Positions 52,946 to 60,277 of a stretch of DNA of 64,000 nucleotides are shown here, in pieces. The number at the start of each line of letters is the position of its first letter. The first letter of the stretch is position 1. This DNA is from UBA4744 sp963717135 (GTDB taxonomy: Bacteria > Actinomycetota > Acidimicrobiia > Spongiisociales > UBA4744), in the NCBI GenBank assembly GCA_963717135.1, contig CAVQVN010000009.1:558001-622000 (forward strand). The letters are read 5' to 3'. Made by a program: the position numbers and the translations under genes. The notes beneath the pieces were generated by a model that worked only from the letters and a program-made list of their open reading frames with translations, was not told where the DNA came from and made no database searches.

Positions 52946-54297
52946 CCACCACCAGGTTCGACCAAAAGATCCTCTCCAACGACCCGGCCCGCCGGGCGAC
53001 GATGCTCGAGATCCTCGACGGTGCTCTCAACGAGGTTGACCCGGACCAGGCCGTGCGCCGGGCACTTCGCCCACAGGAGGACGGTTGGGACATCGCCGGC
53101 GTTCAAATCGGCCGGGCGACCGTGGACCGGGTGCGACTGCTGGCTTTTGGCAAAGCCGCGCCGGCGATGGCCCGCGCGGCGGTCGATGTTTTCCGGAACG
53201 TCGAGGTTATCGGTCTGGTTGCCTCCAATCACCTTGAACCGATACCCGAAGGTCTCAACCTGTGGATCACCGGTCACCCTCTCCCCGACCAACAGAGCGC
53301 CGCTGCCGCCCGGGCGGCTTTGGATTTGCTGGAGGACGCGGACCAGAGAGACCTGGTTCTCTGCCTGATCTCCGGCGGGGGCTCGGCGCTGCTCGAATTG
53401 CCGGTGGCCGGGATTTCGTTGGGAGATGAGCAGACAACCGTCGACGCCTTGCTGTTGGGCGGGGCGGACATCAATGAGCTGAACACCGTCCGCAAACATC
53501 TGTCGGCGATCAAAGGGGGGAGGCTGGCCCGGGCGGCCGCTCCCGCTCGACTGTTCACCTTGATTCTCTCCGATGTGGTCGGGAACCCCCTCGACGTCAT
53601 TGCTTCGGGACCGACGGTGCCGGATCCGACCACTTTTGGGGAAGCGCTGGCCGTGCTCGACCGATATGACCTGCGTGAGAAGATCCCAGTGGCAGTCGTC
53701 GATCACCTAGAAGCCGGCCGGGATACCACCATCGACGAGACGCCCAAAACACCCTTCGTTGGGCAAGTTGTCTCGATCATCGCCGATGGAGGCTCTGCCG
53801 CCGGGGGTGCCGCCGGGGCAGCCCGGCGAGCAGGGCTGCCGGCTGTGATTGCCACTACGGCGATGAAGGGCGATGCCCGTACCGAGGCTCTCCGCTGTCT
53901 CGCGATGGCCGGGCCTGGTGTGACGGTTTTTGCCGGTGAGACGACCGTGAAGGTCACCGGGCGGGGACGCGGTGGGCGCAATCAGGAGGCGGCGCTGGCT
54001 GCCGCCCGCGAAATGGTCGGGGACCCCACGACGATATTCGCAACCATGGGAACGGATGGGATTGACGGTCCGACCGGAGCAGCCGGGGCCATCGTGGATG
54101 GCCGGACCGTCTCCCGCGGGGTTCAGCTGGGACTGGATGTCAACCGCTATCTAGCCGAAAACGATTCGGGGACCTTTCTCGAAGCTACCGGCGACTTGCT
54201 GGTCACCGGACCTACCGGAACCAACGTCGGGGACGTTTGGGTCGTCATGAAAGATCAGGATCACCAACCACAGAGCCCTCGGGTGTTTGCCGAATAG
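52942..54297 (+). CDS. Glycerate 2-kinase (MOFRL/DUF4147 family)
   Basis: A 451-residue kinase phosphorylating D-glycerate at C2, feeding glycolysis via 2-phosphoglycerate. GTG start at 52942 overlaps the deacetylase stop. The N-terminal glycerate-kinase domain has RLLAFGKAAPAM, GHPLPD, LCLISGGGSALLELP and VGNPLDVIASGPTVPD. The C-terminal MOFRL domain has VFAGETTVKVTGRGRGGRNQEAAL and GTDGIDGPTGAAGA. Third gene of the cofC operon. A strong hairpin terminator overlaps and follows its stop. Confidence 0.92.
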   Translation: MTTTRFDQKILSNDPARRATMLEILDGALNEVDPDQAVRRALRPQEDGWDIAGVQIGRATVDRVRLLAFGKAAPAMARAAVDVFRNVEVIGLVASNHLEPIPEGLNLWITGHPLPDQQSAAAARAALDLLEDADQRDLVLCLISGGGSALLELPVAGISLGDEQTTVDALLLGGADINELNTVRKHLSAIKGGRLARAAAPARLFTLILSDVVGNPLDVIASGPTVPDPTTFGEALAVLDRYDLREKIPVAVVDHLEAGRDTTIDETPKTPFVGQVVSIIADGGSAAGGAAGAARRAGLPAVIATTAMKGDARTEALRCLAMAGPGVTVFAGETTVKVTGRGRGGRNQEAALAAAREMVGDPTTIFATMGTDGIDGPTGAAGAIVDGRTVSRGVQLGLDVNRYLAENDSGTFLEATGDLLVTGPTGTNVGDVWVVMKDQDHQPQSPRVFAE

Positions 54298-54326
54298 AGA
54301 GGACCCCGCAGATGCGGGGTCCTCTC
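54297..54326. terminator. Intrinsic-type hairpin, bidirectional
   Basis: GAGAGGACCCCGC, loop AGAT, then GCGGGGTCCTCTC: a perfect 13-bp stem between the convergent glycerate kinase and ABC ATPase genes. No long T-run follows. Confidence 0.8.
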
Positions 54327-54343
54327 AAACAGAACGTGACTCC

Positions 54344-55552
54344 TCAGCGGATTGCTTCGCCGGTGTCTTTGTCGAAGAAGTGGAGTTTGGTGGTGTCGAT
54401 CACCAGCTTGGCCTTGTCGCCGAACTTGGGGGCGAAGTCGGGGTTCACCCGGGCGGTGAACTTGGTTCGGTCACCCAAGGTTTCCGGTCCCTGTCCCTGA
54501 TCGGCCAACAGATCCTGAATATCGGGGGTGATCACCGGCGGCAAATGCTTCTCAAAGTGGATGTAAGCCTCCGACCCCAGCTGCTCCACCAACCCCACAT
54601 CGACCATCATGGTCTGGTCCTCCGAGAACCCCCCGGTCACCGCCCGATCGATCTCGAAAGCCCCCGGACGCAACCCAACCACGATCTCCTTGCCGGCATA
54701 ATTCGCCAAACCCGGTCGAGCATCCAACGTCGCCCGATCGAGCCCCAAACGGTCACTACCAAACGTCACAAAAGTCGACCCGTTCTGGGCGGCCACCGTC
54801 CCATACACGAAGTTCATCGCCGGCGACCCGATAAACCCGGCCACAAACAGATTATCCGGATGGTCGAAGAGAACCCGGGGAGTATCCACCTGCGCCAAAT
54901 TGGGGATCTCCTTACCCGAAATGGCCTTCAGCACCGCCACCCGGTCACCCATCGTCATCGCCTCAACCTGGTCATGGGTCACATACAACGTGGTGGTCTT
55001 CAACCGGGTATGCAACTCCCCCAACTCCGAACGCATCTGCACCCGCAACTTCGCATCCAAGTTCGAGAGAGGCTCATCCATCAAAAAGGCGGCCGGTTCC
55101 CGCACAATCGCCCGACCCATCGCCACCCGCTGCCGCTGCCCACCAGACAACGCCTTCGGTTTACGATCCAAAAAATCGGTGATCTCCAAAACCTGAGCCG
55201 CCTCATCCACCCGGCGCTGGATCTCCGATTTGTCCATCTTCCGCAACTTCAAACCAAACGCCATATTGTCAAACACCGTCATATGCGGATACAACGCGTA
55301 GTTCTGGAACACCATCGCAATATCACGATCCTTGGGCGGCACATCATTGACCACCCGATCCCCGATCTTGATAACCCCCTCGGTGATCTCCTCCAAACCA
55401 GCCAACATCCGCAACAACGTCGACTTCCCACACCCGGAAGGACCCACCAAGACCACAAACTCGCCGTCGGCGATCTCCAAATCCACATCGTGGATAGCCC
55501 GAGTACCACCCGGATAAACCTTCCCAACACCCTCAAACGTGATCTCAGACAC
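54344..55552 (-). CDS. ugpC: MalK/UgpC-type ABC transporter ATPase
   Basis: A 402-residue ATP-binding subunit for carbohydrate or glycerol-phosphate ABC importers of the CUT1 class. Walker A GPSGCGKSTLL, the MFQNYALYPHMTVFDN Q-loop, signature LSGGQRQRVAMGRAIV, Walker B FLMDEPLSNLDAKLR, and H-loop VTHDQVEAM. The C-terminal regulatory TOBE/OB region is complete. No permease or solute-binding gene is adjacent, so it may serve several importers, as MsmK-like ATPases do. Coding-strand codons favour G and T in third positions (frequent TTG and GGT), unlike its neighbours. Confidence 0.9.
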   Translation of the reverse strand: MSEITFEGVGKVYPGGTRAIHDVDLEIADGEFVVLVGPSGCGKSTLLRMLAGLEEITEGVIKIGDRVVNDVPPKDRDIAMVFQNYALYPHMTVFDNMAFGLKLRKMDKSEIQRRVDEAAQVLEITDFLDRKPKALSGGQRQRVAMGRAIVREPAAFLMDEPLSNLDAKLRVQMRSELGELHTRLKTTTLYVTHDQVEAMTMGDRVAVLKAISGKEIPNLAQVDTPRVLFDHPDNLFVAGFIGSPAMNFVYGTVAAQNGSTFVTFGSDRLGLDRATLDARPGLANYAGKEIVVGLRPGAFEIDRAVTGGFSEDQTMMVDVGLVEQLGSEAYIHFEKHLPPVITPDIQDLLADQGQGPETLGDRTKFTARVNPDFAPKFGDKAKLVIDTTKLHFFDKDTGEAIR

Positions 55553-55638
55553 AGCAACCTCCGAGTCAGAACGTCGTTCGTGCGAAACTGCTATGTGCAG
55601 CGTAGTCTGACCAGAATCGACTTGCAGAAAGCAGCATT

Positions 55639-56349
55639 ATGAGCGACTCACGAGTGATCGTCCTCACCGGCGGGACCGGTGGTCTCGGGACGGCGGTAGT
55701 CAAGAGACTGGCAGGTCAGGACTACCGGTTTGCGGTGACCTATCTCGTGCCCGAAGAAGCTCACCGCTTCGAGAAGGAGGTGGGTGTCGACGAGGACCGG
55801 CTCATGTTGAGCAGGGTCGATGCCACGAACAGCTCCGAAATCGCCGATTTCTTCCAACAAGTCGTTGAACGGTTTGGTGCTGTGCACGTCGTGTGCAGCC
55901 TCGTGGGCGGCTGGGCGGGCGGTCGCGACGTCGAGGAGACCGACGATGTCCGCTTTGATCGCATGATCGACGTGAATCTGCGTTCGGCCTTTGCCACGGT
56001 CCGGGCGGCAGTTCCTCACCTGAAGAAGTCCGGGTGGGGCCGAATCCTGTTGGTCGGCAGCCGCGCCGCGGTCGAGGCGCCGGCCGGCCAGGCCGCCTTC
56101 AACGTGGCCAAGGCCGGTGTGGCGGTGCTGGGGATGACCGTCGCCCAGGAACTGGAGGGCACCGGCGTCACTGCCAATGTGATCGTGCCGTCGGTGATCG
56201 ACACGCCGGCTACCCGGAGGGCATTACCGTTTGCCGACTATATCGACTGGCCAACCCCCGATGAGATAGCGGCCGTCATCGATTTCGCCCTCAGCGATGA
56301 CTCTGCGGTCATCTCTGGAGCACTGATCCCCGTATATGGGAGGACGTAA
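55639..56349 (+). CDS. SDR-family oxidoreductase with Tyr-to-Phe active site
   Basis: A 236-residue short-chain dehydrogenase/reductase. TGGTGGLG (10-17) binds the nicotinamide cofactor, DVNLRSAF carries Asn113, and Ser141 begins the active site. But where YxxxK is expected the sequence is F154-N-V-A-K158: the catalytic Tyr is Phe. C-terminal IVPSVIDTPATRR and ISGALIPVYG are typical of the 3-oxoacyl-ACP reductase-like group. Loss of Tyr suggests a non-reductase or regulatory role, or that another residue acts as the acid. Confidence 0.85.
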   Translation: MSDSRVIVLTGGTGGLGTAVVKRLAGQDYRFAVTYLVPEEAHRFEKEVGVDEDRLMLSRVDATNSSEIADFFQQVVERFGAVHVVCSLVGGWAGGRDVEETDDVRFDRMIDVNLRSAFATVRAAVPHLKKSGWGRILLVGSRAAVEAPAGQAAFNVAKAGVAVLGMTVAQELEGTGVTANVIVPSVIDTPATRRALPFADYIDWPTPDEIAAVIDFALSDDSAVISGALIPVYGRT

Positions 56350-56353
56350 CGCT

Positions 56354-56383
56354 AGTTCTCAGTCGGCAGTTTTCAGTCGTCAG
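56354..56383. repeat. Heptad tandem repeat (AGTNNNC units)
   Basis: AGTTCTC AGTCGGC AGTTTTC AGTCGTC AGC: four degenerate 7-nt units in the 48-bp gap before the small membrane-protein gene. Confidence 0.65.
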
Positions 56384-56397
56384 CAAGGGAGTGCTCC

Positions 56398-56643
56398 ATG
56401 GGTTTGGTTAGTTGGATCGTCGTCGGGTTGATTGCGGGTGCTCTGGCCCGGTTTCTCATTCCGGGCAAGGTGCCCATGAAGCTGTGGCAGACGGTGCTCC
56501 TGGGAATGGGCGGATCGGTGGTAGCGGGGTTCATCTTCAAGAGAGATACCGACTACTCCGACATGGGCATCGTTTGGTCGACGATCGGCGCCATCATCGT
56601 GCTGGTCGTGTATCGATGGATCCAACGTCGCCAGACGCCATAG
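56398..56643 (+). CDS. GlsB/YeaQ/YmgE-type small membrane protein
   Basis: An 81-residue, Gly-rich integral membrane protein with about three helices (SWIVVGLIAGALARFLI, WQTVLLGMGGSVVAGFIF, MGIVWSTIGAIIVLVVYRW), the transglycosylase-associated/GlsB pattern. Such proteins are general stress-response membrane proteins without a firm biochemical role. Probable ribosome-binding site AAGGGAG before the ATG. Confidence 0.75.
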   Translation: MGLVSWIVVGLIAGALARFLIPGKVPMKLWQTVLLGMGGSVVAGFIFKRDTDYSDMGIVWSTIGAIIVLVVYRWIQRRQTP

Positions 56644-56726
56644 GTTTCAGGTTTCGGGTTGCAGGTATCACGTATCGGGCTCGTAGCTCGTGGCTCGTAG
56701 CTCGTAGCTGATTGGCTCGCAGCTCT
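56642..56726. repeat. Heptad tandem repeats, two families
   Basis: GGTTTCA GGTTTCG GGTTGCA GGTATCA CGTATCG units, followed by GTAGCTC GTGGCTC GTAGCTC GTAGCTG units. Both keep a 7-nt period though their sequences differ. It lies between the GlsB-like and lipoprotein genes. Confidence 0.75.
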
Positions 56727-56787
56727 TCTTCCGAGAACCGTCTTGCGTATGGCTCCGTATTGGTGGGAAACCACACGGAGGAAACCC

Positions 56788-57297
56788 ATGCGACGTATAG
56801 GAACTTTGCTCGTAATTCTGGCGCTGGGGGCGGCCGCCTGCACTTCGGCCGACGCTTCGAGCGAAGGCGACGAGACCACTACGACCACTACCCCGGCAAC
56901 TACTACAACCGAAGCCACCACCACCACGACCGTGATCCCCGAAGTGGGATCGGTCGTAGCGGTCGCCGACTCGTCGCTGGGTTCGATTCTGGTCGACGGT
57001 AACGGCAACACCCTCTACCTGTTCACCCCCGACGACCAGGGCGACAGCGTCTGCTACGACCAATGCGAAGCGGCCTGGCCCCCCCTGGTGGGCGAGTTCG
57101 CAGCCGGTAGCGGCATCGACGCCACCCTGCTCGGAACCGCAACCCGAACCGACGGAACCGACCAGGTCACCTACAACGGATGGCCGCTCTACTACTTCGC
57201 CAACGACACCGCCCCCGGCGATGTCAACGGCCAAGGTGTCAACGACGTCTGGTATGTCCTCTCCCCCGAAGGGCTGGGCATCGGCCTGGACGGCTGA
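56788..57297 (+). CDS. Secreted-repeat lipoprotein (COG4315-like)
   Basis: A 169-residue exported lipoprotein; the ATG at 56788 follows ACGGAGG. The lipobox AAAC is followed by a Thr-rich linker (about 30-50), then two copies of the Secreted_repeat motif: NTLYLFTPDDQGDSVCYDQCEAAWPPL (Cys pair about 83-87), and QVTYNGWPLYYFANDTAPGDVNGQG. Role unknown. The ECF sigma/anti-sigma pair begins 20 bp downstream, so it may be part of that regulon. Confidence 0.85.
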   Translation: MRRIGTLLVILALGAAACTSADASSEGDETTTTTTPATTTTEATTTTTVIPEVGSVVAVADSSLGSILVDGNGNTLYLFTPDDQGDSVCYDQCEAAWPPLVGEFAAGSGIDATLLGTATRTDGTDQVTYNGWPLYYFANDTAPGDVNGQGVNDVWYVLSPEGLGIGLDG

Positions 57298-57317
57298 GTT
57301 TGGTCAAACCGACATCT

Positions 57318-57881
57318 ATGGTGGCCCGACAAGGAGACATCCTGAGCGAGCGAATCAGCCCCCGCGTAGTCCGACGGTTCCGGGACGGAGATCCCGGTGC
57401 CGTTCGTGACCTATTCGACCGTTACGGAAAAAGCGTCTTCACCGTCGCGTATCGAGCGCTGGGCGACCGAGGTCTGGCCGAAGAAGCCGTGCAGCAGACT
57501 TTCCTGCAAGCATGGAGGGCGGCCGCCAAGTTCGACCCCGAGCGAGATCCGGCCCCCTGGTTGTATGCGATTGCCCGACGGGTGGCCGTCGACCTCTACC
57601 GCCGCGAACGCCGCCACCAATCGAACCGTGAGGAGACAGAAGTGGCAGTGCTACCCCAATCATTCGAGGGTGCCTGGGAAGCCTGGGAAGTCCGCTCGGC
57701 CCTCGATCGAGTCCCGGATGACGAGCGAGAAATACTACGCGCCACCCATTTCTTGGGACTCACCCATGAAGAGACCGCCGAGCGCCTCGGCATCCCCGTG
57801 GGTACCGTCAAGTCCCGCTCGTACCGGGCTCACCGCAGATTGGCGGAACTCCTATCCCACCTCCGGGAGGCAACAGCATGA
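57318..57881 (+). CDS. ECF-type RNA polymerase sigma factor
   Basis: A 187-residue sigma-70 family factor; the ATG at 57318 gives a short N-terminus, with a CTG/TTG-type start after AAGGAGA near 57331 possible. Region 2 has DLFDRYGKSVFTVAYRALGDRGLAEEAVQQTFLQAWRA (core and -10 binding), and region 4 has LTHEETAERLGIPVGTVKSRSYRAHRRLAELL (-35 helix-turn-helix). Overlapping the anti-sigma gene by 4 nt, it is probably held inactive by it until an envelope signal. Confidence 0.9.
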   Translation: MVARQGDILSERISPRVVRRFRDGDPGAVRDLFDRYGKSVFTVAYRALGDRGLAEEAVQQTFLQAWRAAAKFDPERDPAPWLYAIARRVAVDLYRRERRHQSNREETEVAVLPQSFEGAWEAWEVRSALDRVPDDEREILRATHFLGLTHEETAERLGIPVGTVKSRSYRAHRRLAELLSHLREATA

Positions 57882-58513
57882 ATTGTGACGAGTTCCGCGC
57901 CCAATACCTGGCCGGCGAAAACGTTGAAGCCACCGACGGTCATTTGGCCGGCTGTGGAGCCTGCCGCTCCCGCCGCCCGGATCTCGAAGCCGGGCGGATC
58001 GCCTTGATGGACCCGGCAATCTGGGAAGAGCCACCCCCCGAACTCGGGGACCAGGTGATCGCCCTGATCGCCGGGAGTCAGAACCGGGCCCCGACCGGAG
58101 TCGGACGGCTCGAGCGATGGGCGCGACCCCTGGCGGCTGCCGCCGTCGTTGTGGTGGCTGTCGGCCTCTTCGGTCTGTTGCGCAGTCCGTCACCCGACTG
58201 GGAAGTAGCCATGCCGGGAACGGAACTCGCTCCGTTGGCCACGTCAACCGTGTTGGGCTGGAACACCGACGCCGGGACCCGAATGATCCTGGCAGTTGAG
58301 GGCCTGGACCCTGCCCCCGATGGGTTCGTGTACGAGTTCTGGCTGAGTGATGGGCCTCTTCATATCTCCGCCGGAACCTTCGCGGCCGACGGTGAGATTG
58401 AACTCTGGTCGGGCGTGACCCGGGCCGAATTCCCTCGACTGTGGGTGACGCTCGAACCACTCGACGATGATGAGAGCCCGTCGGGACATACGGTGCTCGA
58501 CACCGGGGCTTGA
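57878..58513 (+). CDS. Anti-sigma factor, zinc-binding (RskA type)
   Basis: A 211-residue membrane protein. The N-terminal ZAS motif H42-x3-C46-x2-C49 region reads HLAGCGAC; one transmembrane helix (PLAAAAVVVVAVGLFGLL) near residue 88 leads to an extracytoplasmic anti-sigma K/RskA-like domain. Its ATG overlaps the sigma factor stop (ATGA). It should bind and inhibit the ECF factor; regulated intramembrane proteolysis is the usual release mechanism in this family. Confidence 0.88.
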   Translation: MNCDEFRAQYLAGENVEATDGHLAGCGACRSRRPDLEAGRIALMDPAIWEEPPPELGDQVIALIAGSQNRAPTGVGRLERWARPLAAAAVVVVAVGLFGLLRSPSPDWEVAMPGTELAPLATSTVLGWNTDAGTRMILAVEGLDPAPDGFVYEFWLSDGPLHISAGTFAADGEIELWSGVTRAEFPRLWVTLEPLDDDESPSGHTVLDTGA

Positions 58514-58578
58514 CCACCCAAACTAGGCGATGCGGTCCCGGTTCACCTCAAAGGACCTTGGTTGGGCGCGTATCTCTT

Positions 58579-59187
58579 CTAAGTTGAGCCGGAAGGTTCT
58601 CTCGAGGAGAGCCGACGGACGGTTTCCTCGATTCGATTGGCCCGGGTATCCGGCCGTTTGGCAGTTTGAATCCACCACAGGTACTGCTTCTTGGCCGAGT
58701 CGATCAGCGCTTCGTAGGCGGCCTTCGCCTGGGGGACCGCGTCGAGAGCGTCCTCCAGATCGGGGGGAACGATGAGAGCGTCGACCTCGTCGGTCTGGGA
58801 CCACGAACCGTCGGCCTTAGCCTCGTCGATCGTCGCCCGACCGGCCTCGGTCATGAGTCCTTCGCGTATCAGCCGCTCGATCCGCCTCTTGTTGAGCGCC
58901 GACCACAACCCGCCCTTCCGGCGGGGAGAGAACCACTGCATCATGCGGTCGTCGTCGACCCGCCGGGACTGACTGTCGATCCACCCGAAGCACAATGCCT
59001 CTTCGACCAGATCGTCGTACATCGGACCATCGAGAGTGCTCGACTTCTTGCGATAGACGATCCACAAACCCTCTTGTCGATCGTGGTTCGAAGCGAGCCA
59101 GCTACGCCAATCGGCACGGCTGGGTGGGGTGAGGACCTCCTTGCCGTTGGGCGAAGAAGGATCATCGAGATCGGCGGTCCTTACCAT
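58579..59187 (-). CDS. YdeI/OmpD-associated-like protein
   Basis: A 202-residue soluble protein; the ATG at 59187 starts the conserved domain. Family motifs are RADWRSWLASNHDRQEGLWIVY, DDLVEEALCFGWIDSQSRRVD, QWFSPRRKGGLWSALNKRRIERL and, near the end, LIDSAKKQYLWWIQTAKRPDTRANRIEE. These are bacteriocin-protection/YdeI-like DUF1905-associated proteins without a known reaction. No operon context is apparent. Confidence 0.8.
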   Translation of the reverse strand: MVRTADLDDPSSPNGKEVLTPPSRADWRSWLASNHDRQEGLWIVYRKKSSTLDGPMYDDLVEEALCFGWIDSQSRRVDDDRMMQWFSPRRKGGLWSALNKRRIERLIREGLMTEAGRATIDEAKADGSWSQTDEVDALIVPPDLEDALDAVPQAKAAYEALIDSAKKQYLWWIQTAKRPDTRANRIEETVRRLSSREPSGST

Positions 59188-59287
59188 CACGACCAACCTT
59201 AGGCCACGGTGGTCGAGAGGCATCGGCTGCCGGTTTAGGAAGAATCAACGGCGCGACGCGACGCGTGTGAGTAATGCCGGGCACCAA

Positions 59288-60277
59288 CTACGGCAGTGGG
59301 GATCCTCCAGCCCCGGCTCCAAACCAGGCGGCGAGCCGGCCGAACCCCTCGGAAAGACTGACGGCGGGTTCCCAACCGAGGGCCCGCCGGGTCTCGCGCT
59401 GGTCGAACCAATGCGCCGTGCCGAGTTGCTCCGCCAGGAAGCTGGTCATCGGCGGATCATCCTCTCTAGCGCTCTTCTGCCAAAGCCGTTCCACAGCCAG
59501 GCCACCCGCCCGGGCAAGCCGATAGGGCACCCTCCGGCGGGGGATGGCCAGACCGGCCGCCGTCAGAATCCTGTTCAGCAGTTCCGCAACCGGCCGGGGT
59601 TGACCGTTGGTGACCACCAGGGCTCTTCCTCCCAACAACGGGGCTCGATCGAGAGCAGCGACAAGTGCATCGGCGGCGTTGTCGATGTAGGTCGTATCGA
59701 TGAGCGACGCTCCCGAACCCACGATGGTCAACCGGCCGGCCTTAGCCCGCTCGACGATCCGCCCCACCAGTTGCGTGTCACCGGGCCCCCAGACGAGGTG
59801 GGGTCGGATGGCCACGACCGCTAGATCAGGATGATTGGCGGCCAGCGCCACCAACTCGCCTCGCGCCTTGCTTCTGGCGTAGTGGCCCCGGGCATGATCC
59901 GGATCGGCCGGACCGGCCGTTGCGCCGACCAGGGACCGACCCGTGTGGGCGACAGATGGTGAGGATACGTGCACAAAGCGGCTGATCCCCGCCTGCCGGG
60001 CAGCCTCGACGGCGTTCCGGGTTCCCACCACATTGGTTTCTTCGAAACGCTCCCACGGTCCGGTCGCCGCAGCCCGGGCTGCCAGGTGAACCACCGCCTC
60101 CGCTCCCGCCATGGCAGCTGCAACGGACGGCCCGTCCGCAATGTCGCCGAGTTGTTCGGCAACACCCAGGCCGCTCGGCCGCCGCTGGAAAACGGTCACC
60201 TCGTCCCCTCGATCGAACAGGCGGGCAACCACCGATCGACCCAGCAGACTGGTCGCTCCCGTCACGAGAACCTTCAT
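59288..60277 (-). CDS. oleD: OleD-type 3-oxo-ketone reductase (epimerase-fold SDR)
   Basis: A 329-residue extended SDR; the ATG at 60277 overlaps the OleBC stop (ATGA). The Rossmann motif is GATSLLG (7-13), the catalytic pair is Y133-x3-K137 in YARSK with Ser106/108, and RPHLVWGPGDTQLV and IDTTYIDNAADAL are typical of 3-beta-HSD-like OleD proteins. In olefin synthesis, OleD reduces the 2-alkyl-3-ketoacid from OleA to a beta-hydroxy acid using NADPH, for OleC. Third gene of the ole operon. Confidence 0.9.
   Translation of the reverse strand: MKVLVTGATSLLGRSVVARLFDRGDEVTVFQRRPSGLGVAEQLGDIADGPSVAAAMAGAEAVVHLAARAAATGPWERFEETNVVGTRNAVEAARQAGISRFVHVSSPSVAHTGRSLVGATAGPADPDHARGHYARSKARGELVALAANHPDLAVVAIRPHLVWGPGDTQLVGRIVERAKAGRLTIVGSGASLIDTTYIDNAADALVAALDRAPLLGGRALVVTNGQPRPVAELLNRILTAAGLAIPRRRVPYRLARAGGLAVERLWQKSAREDDPPMTSFLAEQLGTAHWFDQRETRRALGWEPAVSLSEGFGRLAAWFGAGAGGSPLP

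Noticed and set aside
54287..55642. 451-codon plus-strand ORF
   Set aside because: It is antisense to the ABC ATPase; the product is His/Arg/Leu/Pro-rich, a sign of a shadow frame.
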